Assembly: GCA_937951485.1 (NCBI GenBank)
Contig: CALEDJ010000029.1
Location: 1 to 64,000 of the forward strand
Length of the DNA stretch: 64,000 nucleotides
Direction of reading: 5' to 3'
Origin: an uncultured bacterium
GTDB lineage: Bacteria > Hydrogenedentota > Hydrogenedentia > Hydrogenedentales > CAILVY01
A model generated the notes under the pieces. It was not told the origin of the DNA. It did no database searches and saw only the letters and a program-made list of their open reading frames with translations. Shown here piece by piece: positions 45,165 to 53,626 of this stretch (the stretch's first letter is position 1; the number at the start of each line of letters is the position of its first letter). The position numbers and the translations under genes are program-made.

Positions 45165-46406
45165 ATGCACAAAAACGGTCTTCTGTCTCCGCCTGAAGGA
45201 GACAAAGTGACCTTGAGTCCCGATGGAACCGTGCAAACGCCGGACCACCCTATCATCGGCTTCATTGAAGGTGACGGCATCGGCCCTGACATCTGGAAGG
45301 CGTCGAAATTTCTGTTCGACGCTGCGGTCCGCCATTGCTATGGCGAGGCCCGGAAAATTGCCTGGATGGAATTGCTCGCGGGGGAGAAGGCAAACAAGCG
45401 GTGCGGAACTTATCTGCCGGAGGAGACTCTGGACGCCATTCGTGAATACGGCCTGGCCATCAAGGGGCCGCTCACCACGCCTGTGGGACAAGGCTTTCGA
45501 AGCCTGAACGTGGCCCTGCGCCAAAAACTGGAGTTGTACGCCTGTGTGCGACCGATTCGCCATTTCGAGGGCGTGCCAAGCCCGGTGCGTAATCCCCATC
45601 ATGTGAACATGATCATTTTCCGCGAAAACACGGAAGACCTCTATGCGGGATTCGAACTGGAATCTGGTTCCGAGGAGGCGCTCAAACTGATCCAGTTCTG
45701 CCGCGACCAATTCGGCTGGCCGATCCGCCAGGATTCAGGGCTTGGCCTCAAGCCCATCAGCGCCACAGGCACCAAACGGCTGGTCCGCGCCGCAATTCGA
45801 TATGCCCTGGCGCACAACCGCAAGAGCGTCACCCTTGTGCATAAAGGCAACATCATGAAATATACCGAGGGCGCATTCTTGCGCTGGGGCTACGAAGTGG
45901 CGCGCGAGGAATTCGCGGGCGCCGCCGTGACGTGGGCCGACTGCAACGGGAAACCGGGTGACAAACTCCTGGTGAAAGACGCCATCGCCGACATCACCTT
46001 TCAGCAGGTCATCACCCGCCCGAAGGAGTTTGATGTCATCGCCACCATGAATCTCAATGGCGATTATCTCAGCGACGCGCTTGCGGCGCAGGTCGGGGGG
46101 ATCGGCATTGCGCCGGGAGCCAACATCAATTATGAGACGGGCGTGGCGCTTTTTGAGGCCACCCACGGCACTGCGCCGAAATACGCCAACCTGGACAAGG
46201 TGAACCCCAGCAGCCTGGTGCTCTCCGGCGTGATGATGTTCGAATATCTGGGCTGGACAGAGGTTTCCGAGGCATTGACGAAGGCAATGACCAAAACGTT
46301 CCGAGCCAGGACTGTTACCTACGATTTCGCCCGGCTTATGGAAGGCGCCACAACCGTGAAATGCAGCGAATTCGCACATGCGGTTGCTTCAAATCTCGGA
46401 AAATAG
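45165..46406 (+). CDS. icd: Isocitrate dehydrogenase, NADP type
   Basis: A 413-residue TCA-cycle enzyme oxidising isocitrate to 2-oxoglutarate. The start at 45165 has AAAGGA 8 nt upstream. The substrate loop [13 protein letters not shown] places Ser113 at the same number as the phosphorylated Ser of E. coli Icd. [15 protein letters not shown] carries the Lys-Tyr pair of NADP-specific enzymes. [11 protein letters not shown] is the family signature. It follows serA closely and may be co-transcribed. Confidence 0.95.
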   Translation: MHKNGLLSPPEGDKVTLSPDGTVQTPDHPIIGFIEGDGIGPDIWKASKFLFDAAVRHCYGEARKIAWMELLAGEKANKRCGTYLPEETLDAIREYGLAIKGPLTTPVGQGFRSLNVALRQKLELYACVRPIRHFEGVPSPVRNPHHVNMIIFRENTEDLYAGFELESGSEEALKLIQFCRDQFGWPIRQDSGLGLKPISATGTKRLVRAAIRYALAHNRKSVTLVHKGNIMKYTEGAFLRWGYEVAREEFAGAAVTWADCNGKPGDKLLVKDAIADITFQQVITRPKEFDVIATMNLNGDYLSDALAAQVGGIGIAPGANINYETGVALFEATHGTAPKYANLDKVNPSSLVLSGVMMFEYLGWTEVSEALTKAMTKTFRARTVTYDFARLMEGATTVKCSEFAHAVASNLGK

Positions 46407-46492
46407 TCTGTTCACCCAGCGCCTGTCACAAGCATTATACAAAACAGTTTTTGCGCCTTTGCGGCAATGTTTTTTCGGAGGAGATCGCTCTT

Positions 46493-47266
46493 TTGCAGGA
46501 TCAGCGCCCATCGTTTGAATCCCGCCCGCCTCTGGGTGACACGCCCGATGTCGCGGCGCGGCTGGGCGCTGTCTTTGGATATGCGCAGGTCGGTCGGTGT
46601 CTTAACGGCATTACGCATGATATCAACAACGCTCTCGGTGCCATTATGGCCTATGCCGAACTGATCATGAACGACCGCCGGATCGACGCCGAATCGCAGC
46701 GCATGTTGGGAGAAATCATTGAAGGAGCGAAGAAGTGCGGCGCCTTAATTGCCGGATGTGTGGAAATCGCCCGCAAAGGGAAACCCGCCATCGCCGAAGT
46801 TGATCCCTTGGACATTGTCCATCGTGTGTTGCAGTTGCGCAGGCATGAAATGCGTCTGGCCCGCATTGGCCTGGAAACCCGATTTGAACAGCCATTGACT
46901 GTCATTGTCGCGGACAGAGCGAGAATACATCTGGCGCTGTTGTGCCTGATCATGAACGCACAGGAGGCGCTTGTGGAGTGGCCTGAAGACCGGCTCATTC
47001 GGATATCGGTGCGCCCATCGGACAATGGCATCGCCATTTCCATATGGAATTCCAGCCCGCCGCCCCCGCCTGAACTGGCGGCGCGCATGTTTGAACCTTA
47101 TGTGACGACCAAAGGGACGGAACATCCCGGCCTGGGTTTATACATCGCGCGGGAAATCGCGGAAGCGCACGGCGGCGACCTGGTCTATGCCCCGGATACG
47201 GGCTTTACGCTGCGCCTGCCCGCCAAGAGTCCCCTGTATCCTCAGGGGTGTGGTCCCAGCATGTAG
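46493..47266 (+). CDS. Orphan sensor-less histidine kinase
   Basis: A 257-residue soluble kinase starting at TTG 46493; GGAGGA 9 nt upstream decides this start. HisKA-like helices hold the phosphoacceptor His42 in LNGITHDINNALGAIMAYAEL. The HATPase_c domain has the N box (CLIMNAQEALVEW) and G boxes (FEPYVTTKG and GLGLYIAREIAEAHGG). There is no sensor, transmembrane or receiver domain, and no response regulator is next to it. The signal must come from a partner. The 3' end overlaps the convergent SIMPL gene by 25 nt. Confidence 0.8.
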   Translation: MQDQRPSFESRPPLGDTPDVAARLGAVFGYAQVGRCLNGITHDINNALGAIMAYAELIMNDRRIDAESQRMLGEIIEGAKKCGALIAGCVEIARKGKPAIAEVDPLDIVHRVLQLRRHEMRLARIGLETRFEQPLTVIVADRARIHLALLCLIMNAQEALVEWPEDRLIRISVRPSDNGIAISIWNSSPPPPPELAARMFEPYVTTKGTEHPGLGLYIAREIAEAHGGDLVYAPDTGFTLRLPAKSPLYPQGCGPSM

Positions 47267-47922
47267 ATGACTTCCACGCGGGCGGTGCAGGAAACCTGCT
47301 GCATATTCGGCTGCACCCCCTTGACGTTGGGCGCGTCGTTCCAGATAATCTCCCGCACACGCACCGTATCCACCGCATAGATGGAACCGCGCAACGCGCC
47401 CGCCACCGCGTCCGCCACCGGATATGCGTTTTCCGTGGCTGCGGTTACCGCCGCCTGCACCATGCTTTCGCGATTGGCCGGTTCAAATATAGGCCCCTCC
47501 GTCATGCACGCCAACCCTTCCGCGATGGAGGCCATCTTGTCGCAAAGCCGCCCGAAGAATGCCGGCCCGGTCTCCGGGGACACGAAACTGGCCATGGGAA
47601 AACGCACCCGCGCCGACATGCGCACCGCCTTTTCCTCCTGCATGTCGGACACGGCGGGCGGACTGACATAAATATCGCTTGCGCGCAATTCCGCCGCCGT
47701 CAGCCGACCCCGTAGATTCTCCTCAAATTGGGCGGCCGCGCCCATGGACTTTTCAAGTGTCTCGTCGGTCACGGTCAGGTGAAGCCAGAAATCCACATGC
47801 GCGGGCACCGCGTAGACCGTGGCAACGCCCAGGCTCCTGATTTGCGGCGGATTGACCTCCTGCGCCAAAGCGTGGGATGCAACGCCAAGAATGGTCAATG
47901 GCATGATCAACGTAAACCGCAT
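47242..47922 (-). CDS. SIMPL-domain (DUF541) periplasmic protein
   Basis: A 226-residue exported protein (signal peptide 1-20, ending SHALAQ). The start at 47922 has GGGAGGA about 8 nt upstream. The mature part follows the SIMPL/DUF541 pattern: IRSLGVATVYAVPAHVDFWL at the start, alternating beta strands and a late helix (AVTAATENAYPVADAVAGAL) with VREI. Homologues form periplasmic multimers of unclear function linked to oxidative stress. It is last of three minus-strand genes with a PIG-L enzyme and a lipoprotein. Confidence 0.82.
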   Translation of the reverse strand: MRFTLIMPLTILGVASHALAQEVNPPQIRSLGVATVYAVPAHVDFWLHLTVTDETLEKSMGAAAQFEENLRGRLTAAELRASDIYVSPPAVSDMQEEKAVRMSARVRFPMASFVSPETGPAFFGRLCDKMASIAEGLACMTEGPIFEPANRESMVQAAVTAATENAYPVADAVAGALRGSIYAVDTVRVREIIWNDAPNVKGVQPNMQQVSCTARVEVIYMLGPHP

Positions 47923-47961
47923 ACGGTATTCCTCCCGGCGGGCTTCCACAAGCATCCGCCA

Positions 47962-48783
47962 TCATTGCTTTTTCTTTGGAAGGAACGGAAATATTTCCAG
48001 GATTTCATCCGGGCCGGGCTGACGCCCGTATTCGCACACCTCAAAAAGTTCCGCAAACCGCACCGCTTTTGCCGCCTCTTCGCCATACAATCGCGCCAAC
48101 GCGGCGCGGGCCTGTTGCGCCGGCTCCAGAAAAAACGGCGTCAGGATCCTTTCCAGCCATTCGCGACGCGCCGCCGGGTCCCTGGGCACGGCCTCCGATG
48201 CGCCTTCCAGCCAGGGAAGCCATTCGTAGAACTGCGATTCCATCGCATCGAGCATGGACCATTTGACATCCATCACGCTGTCCACTGCGACAGCGATGTC
48301 GGGCTGGAACGGAATCGGCCTGGTAAACTTATCCATCATGTAAAGGAAAATCGGATTCCTGCGCAGGGACGGCGTATCGGGGCAGAAGAAGGGCACCGTC
48401 ACCATGAACGCGGCGTCCTGCACCGCGATGGCGGCATAGCGGTGGTCCGGATGATAATCCCAAGGACGATGCGTGATGACCACATCGGCGCTGCACTGCC
48501 GTATCAGTTTCACCACCTGCCTCCGCGTTTCCAGCGTGGGCAACAACTCGCCGTCGTGAATGTCCAAGATGCTCGTCTTCAGGCCGGCGCGCTCAGCGGA
48601 AAGCCGCGCCTCAGCGGCGCGTCGCCGCGCCAACGCGCCGCCGGCCATTTCGTGGTGACCGATGTCGCCGTTGGTGAGCGACACCATGTGCACCTTGTGT
48701 CCTGCGCGGGCACATTGCACCATCGTACCGCCCGCGTAGAACTCCGCGTCGTCGGGATGCGCGCCGATGCAGACAATATTCAT
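47962..48783 (-). CDS. PIG-L/LmbE-family zinc deacetylase
   Basis: A 273-residue cytosolic deacetylase. The zinc motif AHPDDAEFYAGG (His9, Asp11-Asp12) is at the N-terminus. VVITHRPWDYHPDHR supplies the third ligand and catalytic His. Members remove N-acetyl groups from GlcNAc conjugates, as in bacillithiol, mycothiol or GPI-like synthesis. No other thiol-synthesis gene is near, so the substrate is open. GGAGGGGGG precedes the ATG, which overlaps the stop of the lipoprotein gene by one base (TGATG). Confidence 0.86.
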   Translation of the reverse strand: MNIVCIGAHPDDAEFYAGGTMVQCARAGHKVHMVSLTNGDIGHHEMAGGALARRRAAEARLSAERAGLKTSILDIHDGELLPTLETRRQVVKLIRQCSADVVITHRPWDYHPDHRYAAIAVQDAAFMVTVPFFCPDTPSLRRNPIFLYMMDKFTRPIPFQPDIAVAVDSVMDVKWSMLDAMESQFYEWLPWLEGASEAVPRDPAARREWLERILTPFFLEPAQQARAALARLYGEEAAKAVRFAELFEVCEYGRQPGPDEILEIFPFLPKKKQ

Positions 48784-49442
48784 CACATTCCCCCCTCCGT
48801 TTTCCAATTCACCCGAAGCGGATTGCTGAGAATCCGGGTCATGTCTTTGGCGTCTGTCATCACGTCCATCACATCCATCGCCGACAAGTCCGCCTCCGGC
48901 GGCAATAACAACGCTTCCGCCTCCGCATGAACGAGCACGCTTTCGCCCGCTTCACGCACCGGGTCCAGAATGTCCACTGTGAACATGCGTTCCGCAATAA
49001 CGCCCTCCGGATGGGCGATCTCCGTTGCGTCGCGTCCGAAAAGCACGGCAAAACGCGCCACTTCGCGCTGCTCCACCAACAAGGCGCCACGCAACAACAC
49101 CAGACGCTCGGCATACTGAATCACACTGTCCGCATTGACGCGCACCGCCGCCGCCAGTGATTCCGGCGCGGCCGTCAGATCCGCCGTGCTCATGACCATC
49201 CGCTCCCGCCGGGATTGCTGATCCTCGACCACAACACCCGATCCGCGCGACGATTCATCAATCGTCACCTCGATCCATACCCCGGCCTCCACATCGCCGA
49301 TATCCATGACATGCGGGGCGTGTTCAGCAACGGGCGCGCTCGGTTTAACGTTTGCATCTCTCTTTGGTTCAGGCTTTTCAGGGTGGCACCCCATAGTCAC
49401 GAGGCACGCCGCAAACAACACCGCCATGACTGACCACTTCAT
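48783..49442 (-). CDS. Predicted lipoprotein, unknown function
   Basis: A 219-residue lipoprotein. GAGGAG 8 nt upstream and the signal peptide (lipobox VTMGC, Cys19) fix the start at 49442, though the frame is open to 49622. The mature part starts with a Pro/Lys-rich linker, then a beta-rich domain (WIEVTIDESSRGSGVVVED) and a region with VLLRGALLVEQREV. I recognise no family. It is first gene of the operon with the PIG-L deacetylase and SIMPL protein. Confidence 0.7.
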   Translation of the reverse strand: MKWSVMAVLFAACLVTMGCHPEKPEPKRDANVKPSAPVAEHAPHVMDIGDVEAGVWIEVTIDESSRGSGVVVEDQQSRRERMVMSTADLTAAPESLAAAVRVNADSVIQYAERLVLLRGALLVEQREVARFAVLFGRDATEIAHPEGVIAERMFTVDILDPVREAGESVLVHAEAEALLLPPEADLSAMDVMDVMTDAKDMTRILSNPLRVNWKTEGGM

Positions 49443-49602
49443 GTTTTCAAACTCCTCGCATTGGCCGCGCGAAAATACTTCCTCGCAGACCATGAAAGCA
49501 CAAGCGATAGCGAATGCGCAAATCATACATGTAAATGTGCGTGCCTTTTCGCGTCGCTCATCAGCGAGGAATTCCTTCAGGAAAAACAGGAAAAAGGTCA
49601 TC

Positions 49603-50157
49603 GGCCACGGCGCGCAACCCATCCGGGAACGGATTCATGTGCCGCTGATTATCCATGTTCCCGGCCGGGCACCCGCCCGAAGAACGGACTTGGCGAGCCT
49701 GATCGATCTTGCGCCGACGCTTCTGTCGCTTGCGGGCTGCGAACCGTTGCACTATTCGAGAGGCGTCAATCTGTTTGACCCGACGCTACAAAGCAGTCCC
49801 GAGGATTTTCTTTTTTCGGAAATGTTGGACTATACCGAAGCGCAGCAGTACGCGGTGATCACGCAGGACTGGAAATACATGCGCCGGATCGGCGAGAAGC
49901 CACACCCGTTTGCCCGACCGCCCCCGCCGGAAATCACGGTGGAATTGTATTCACGCACCCACGACCCGCTGGAACGGGAAAACGTGGCGGACGCCCACCC
50001 GGAGGTGGTGGAACATCTGGAGACCGAGGCGCAGCGCTTCATGGCGGCGTTGGATGCAACGGAAGCCGGCTCTGAGGACGCGCATAGTGACGCGGATGAT
50101 ATGGGCCTCACAGACGCCCAAATCGAAAAACTTCAGGCGCTGGGATATCTGGAGTAG
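49603..50157 (+). pseudogene. C-terminal remnant of a sulfatase-superfamily gene
   Basis: From 49603 the frame encodes GHGAQPIRERIHVPLIIHVP and then TDLASLIDLAPTLLSLAGCE, the standard second half of a sulfatase. It ends in LQALGYLE like the intact gene at 40401. The first two thirds (metal Asp, nucleophile, DHGE) are missing. The frame extends upstream to an ATG at 49492 in sequence that is antisense to the divergent lipoprotein leader, so a short product is possible but could not be catalytic. A deletion probably joined this tail to unrelated DNA. Confidence 0.78.
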
Positions 50158-50166
50158 CCCCGCCTG

Positions 50167-51684
50167 TCAGCCGAAATGTCGCTGCAGGAAGGCCAGGTCC
50201 AATTGCGGATAGACGGGGAAGCGGTCGATCAGCGCCTTGGTACGCGCCAGGGCATCCTTGCGCACGGCATCGCCCAGCACATACGCGCGCTTGCTCGGTT
50301 TGCCGGCCTTGTCCCCGCTCTTGATGAGGTCCGGCCGCGTGCCGTCGAGCACCAGCCGGATGATCGCCGCGATCTCCTTCATCTCCTCCTCGCCCATGCC
50401 CAGGGTCGTGACGGCAGGGGTACCGAGTCGCAATCCGCTGGTGATGAGCGGGCCGTTGGGGTCATAGGGCAACGAGTTGAAATTGAGCGTAATTCCGCAT
50501 TCGCGGAGCGCGCCCGCCGCCTGCCTGCCCGTCAAACCCCGGCTTTCGGCGACGTTGATCAGCATCAGGTGGTTGTCGGTGCCGCCGGTGGCGATGGTCA
50601 GTCCCTCGGCGACAAGCGCCTGCGCGAGCGCCCGCGCATTGGCGACGATGCGCCGGGCATAGTCCCGGAACGCGGGCTGATTCGCTTCGGTGAAGGCCAC
50701 CGCCTTCGACGCCAGGATATGCGGCAAAGGACCGCCAAGCACCAGCGGGCAACCTTTGTCCACGTACTCCGCAAACTCCTTCTTGCAGAGCACGATGCCG
50801 CCGCGCGGACCACGCAAGGTTTTGTGTGTCGTCGAGGTGACGATGTGCGCATGTTCCACGGGATTGGCGTCGCCCTGGAATACGCCGCCGGCGACGAGTC
50901 CCGCAAAATGCGCCATGTCCACCATGAAGACCGCGCCGACCTTGTCGGCGATTTCGCGCATCCGCCGGAAATTGATTTCGCGGGGATAGGCGCTGTACCC
51001 CGCCAGCAGGATCAGCGGTTTCAAATCCAGCGCCATGCGCTCGATGACATCGTAATCCAGAAGCCCGGTCTCGCGGTCCACGGCATAACTGTAGGCGTCG
51101 AACATTTTCGCGGAAAGATTGCGCCGGTAGCCGTGCGTCAGGTGGCCGCCGGAGTAATAGTCCATGCCCAGCAGTTTCTGGTTGTTGATCGCCTGCCGGA
51201 TGCGGTTCCAGTCATCCTGCGACAATTTGGAAGGGTCTTTGACGGCCATCGCCTCCAACTGCGGCGCTTCGACGCGCGCAGTAAGCACCGCCCAATAGGC
51301 CACCAGATTCGCGTCGGCCCCGCTGTGCGGCTGGACGTAGGCGTGCTCGGCATTGAAGAGCGTGCAAGCCTGCTCGCAGGCATACGCCTCGATGGCGTCC
51401 ACGTTGTCGCAGCCCTCATAGAAGCGCTGGCCGGGAAATCCCTCGGCGTATTTGTCGGTCAGCAGGTTGCCCATGGCCAGTTGGGTGGCCAGCGAGCAGT
51501 AGTTCTCGCTGGCGATAAGCTTGAGGTAGCGGCGCTGGTCCGCCAATTCGTGCACAATGGCCTTCGCCACAGCAGGGGCGGTCTTCGCGATTTCGATCAG
51601 ATTCGCAATATACCCCAGAAATCCGGCATTGACGGAACCGGGGGCCGTTTCCCGCAAATATGCGGCAATGGCGTCACGTGACAC
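50167..51684 (-). CDS. glyA: Serine hydroxymethyltransferase, enlarged type
   Basis: A 505-residue PLP enzyme that converts serine and tetrahydrofolate to glycine and methylene-THF. The start is GTG 51684, with GGAGGG 6 nt upstream; the frame is open to 51849. The PLP lysine is in STTHKTLRGPRGG, and LIASENYCS and EGFPGQRFYEG are signatures. E. coli GlyA has about 417 residues. The extra length includes an N-terminal extension and an insert around PQLEAMAVKDPSKLSQDDWN before the YSGGHLTHG loop. Chlamydial and related SHMTs share such a layout. It converges with the sulfatase remnant. Confidence 0.94.
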   Translation of the reverse strand: MSRDAIAAYLRETAPGSVNAGFLGYIANLIEIAKTAPAVAKAIVHELADQRRYLKLIASENYCSLATQLAMGNLLTDKYAEGFPGQRFYEGCDNVDAIEAYACEQACTLFNAEHAYVQPHSGADANLVAYWAVLTARVEAPQLEAMAVKDPSKLSQDDWNRIRQAINNQKLLGMDYYSGGHLTHGYRRNLSAKMFDAYSYAVDRETGLLDYDVIERMALDLKPLILLAGYSAYPREINFRRMREIADKVGAVFMVDMAHFAGLVAGGVFQGDANPVEHAHIVTSTTHKTLRGPRGGIVLCKKEFAEYVDKGCPLVLGGPLPHILASKAVAFTEANQPAFRDYARRIVANARALAQALVAEGLTIATGGTDNHLMLINVAESRGLTGRQAAGALRECGITLNFNSLPYDPNGPLITSGLRLGTPAVTTLGMGEEEMKEIAAIIRLVLDGTRPDLIKSGDKAGKPSKRAYVLGDAVRKDALARTKALIDRFPVYPQLDLAFLQRHFG

Positions 51685-51884
51685 AGGGGACCCTCCTCGT
51701 TGGTCTGCATTACAGAACAAGCCGTATGTTAGCCTGTTCCCGGAATCGGGATCAAAGCAGGCAAAATCAGATTTCGGTGATCCCCGGTTTTCAGATGAAG
51801 GAATAGATAAAAGGCGCGCATGGTCTTGTTTGCCTTCAAGTCGTCTCACGTTGAGGAGTCGAGTTCCATTTGGAGGGAAAGACC

Positions 51885-52094
51885 ATGTACGCCACGATCA
51901 AGTTTCTGACATGGATTGTGGCCAATGCACAAGACATGCGTTTGTCGCGGGCCGGGACACTTGCGGCCATCGTAAGCGCCGCGCTGTTGATGAAGGGGGT
52001 TGGGATATTGCCGTCCTGCAATTTTAACGATGTTCGCTCAAGGACGCATTCGCCGCATTACAGGCGTTGCCTGCATGAAACTGGGGAGCACTGA
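51885..52094 (+). CDS. Possible small membrane protein
   Basis: A 69-codon frame beginning MYATIKFLTWIVANAQDMRL with a very good SD (GGAGGGAAAG, about 3-8 nt before ATG 51885). A hydrophobic stretch (LAAIVSAALLMKGVGILP) could span the membrane. The C-terminal third looks like non-coding sequence (Arg, His, Ser-rich). So the true gene may be shorter or decayed. No family is recognised. The stretch 52095-52405 beyond it holds only a hairpin (CCGCCTTCGGCGG). Confidence 0.35.
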   Translation: MYATIKFLTWIVANAQDMRLSRAGTLAAIVSAALLMKGVGILPSCNFNDVRSRTHSPHYRRCLHETGEH

Positions 52095-52405
52095 GAGAGA
52101 AAACTTGCTCCTTCAGTAACATTTTACCGATTGACGCAATCATTACTGAAGACCCCATGATTGCGAGTCTCACACCGCCTTCGGCGGCGATTCGCACAAG
52201 AAAGGGGACGAACTTTCTCAGCAGCGGGGTGAAGCGTAGCGCAGCAACCTGGATATACACTTTACCTCAGAATGCCACGTTCAGCGACACAGAGCGCCGC
52301 TTCACTCGCAATGAGGTTTAGGCAATACTCCGGGACAATCAAAGTAAAAAACCGAATTCATACAGCACACGCCCAAGTGGTCAATACCGCCAATATCTCA
52401 CCCGA

Positions 52406-52504
52406 AGGCATTTGCGAAATGGGCGTTCCGGACCTCAGTCCCATCAATAATCCCGGATATTTCGCGCTCTCAGGCGCGGAAACAGCCCATTTCGCAAATG
52501 CCTG
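52406..52504. repeat. 99-bp element with 19-bp perfect inverted repeats, possible MITE
   Basis: AGGCATTTGCGAAATGGGC (52406-52424) is perfectly repeated in inverted form at 52485-52503. The pairing continues inward with gaps (GTTCCG against TGTTTCCG). The hexamer ACCCGA flanks both sides (52400-52405 and 52505-52510), offset by one base on the right. This may be a target duplication. A regulatory hairpin is the alternative. It lies upstream of the ExeA-like gene. Confidence 0.55.
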
Positions 52505-52518
52505 ACCCGAACACTTCC

Positions 52519-52547
52519 TTGATTTTGTCACATAAATCCAATAACAT
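52519..52547 (+). promoter_or_regulatory. Candidate promoter for the ExeA-like operon
   Basis: TTGATT (52519-52524), 17-nt spacer, TAACAT (52542-52547), about 50 nt upstream of the ATG at 52598. Confidence 0.4.
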
Positions 52548-52597
52548 GAGGATATTATCAGGGACAATAGACACATTTCCTGCGCGAGGGGCCGTGG

Positions 52598-53626
52598 ATG
52601 GACGAAACGCAAAGTCATCTCAAATTCTTTGGGCTGCGTGAGCAGCCGTTTGCGCCGACAGCGGATCCAGCCTATTTCTATGCCACGCAGGAACACAAGG
52701 AATGTTTGTTCCGGCTGTGGAACAGCATAGACGGGCGGCACGGCATTGCAGTGATTCTTGGAAATTATGGCACAGGCAAGACGACGCTGCTGCGCAAGTT
52801 GCTTACCGGCATGGCGGAGAACCCGGAGCGTTATTGCACCGCAGTGATTGGTTCGCCGATTCCTTCCTGGACCACGTTTGCCCTGCTGTCGGGCATCGTG
52901 ACGCAATTCGGCCTGCAGTCCCACGAGCATTCGTTTGCGGCGTATATGGAGACGCTCAACCAGTATCTGCTCGCGAACCGCCACCGCATCTGCACGCTGA
53001 TTATTGACGACGCACAGAACCTGAACAAGCGGGGCCAGTTGGAGTTGCTGCGCCTGGCGCAGAACCTGGAAACGCAGCAGCATAAGTTGCTGAATCTCGT
53101 TCTTTTCGCGCAATTGGAATGGATACAGGTGCTGAAGGCGGCCCCGAATTTCGAGCAGCGTGTAAATATGACGTACACCCTGGGGCCCATTCCTTTTGAG
53201 GAGATGCGTCGCTTCATCGAGTTTCGGTTGCAGCAGGCGGGCGCGCAACCAGGCGCGGGGCCGGAATTTGACGAAGCGGCCATGCGCGCCATTTTCGCGT
53301 ACAGTGAAGGCAGTCCGCGCCTGATTGTCACGCTCTGCCGCAACGCGATGCTGGAAGCCGCGCAGTTGCAGACGCGGCGCATTAACCATGAAATCATCCT
53401 GCATACAATCGAAAAGACCACGTTGGCCCATCCGGAAAAGCGGGCGCGCGTCGCCGCCGCAGTGCAGGATGCGTTACGCAGCACCGGGGCTTTTCCCGCG
53501 CCCAGGGAGGAGGAACCGAAAAGCGTGAAACCAGGGCGGGGAGCCTTCACGCGCGATGAAAGGGCTGCGCAACTGCTGCTGCGTGGTGTGCGAGAGCGTC
53601 CGGACGAGGAACGGGAAGCGCCATGA
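52598..53626 (+). CDS. ExeA/GspA-type AAA+ ATPase
   Basis: A 342-residue ATPase. The N-terminus (FFGLREQPFAPTADPAYFY) is the ExeA family hallmark. Walker A is LGNYGTGKTTLL (about 54-65), Walker B is TLIIDDAQNL and a C-terminal winged-helix-like part follows. ExeA and its kin (GspA, MshM) work with a peptidoglycan-binding partner to place secretin or pilus machinery through the wall. Here the C-terminus lacks a peptidoglycan-binding domain or membrane segment, and the last 50 residues are charged. It overlaps the next gene by 4 nt. Confidence 0.85.
   Translation: MDETQSHLKFFGLREQPFAPTADPAYFYATQEHKECLFRLWNSIDGRHGIAVILGNYGTGKTTLLRKLLTGMAENPERYCTAVIGSPIPSWTTFALLSGIVTQFGLQSHEHSFAAYMETLNQYLLANRHRICTLIIDDAQNLNKRGQLELLRLAQNLETQQHKLLNLVLFAQLEWIQVLKAAPNFEQRVNMTYTLGPIPFEEMRRFIEFRLQQAGAQPGAGPEFDEAAMRAIFAYSEGSPRLIVTLCRNAMLEAAQLQTRRINHEIILHTIEKTTLAHPEKRARVAAAVQDALRSTGAFPAPREEEPKSVKPGRGAFTRDERAAQLLLRGVRERPDEEREAP

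Noticed and set aside
52272-52505. 77-codon plus-strand frame
   Set aside because: It reads through the 99-bp inverted-repeat element, has no SD and shows no protein-like pattern.
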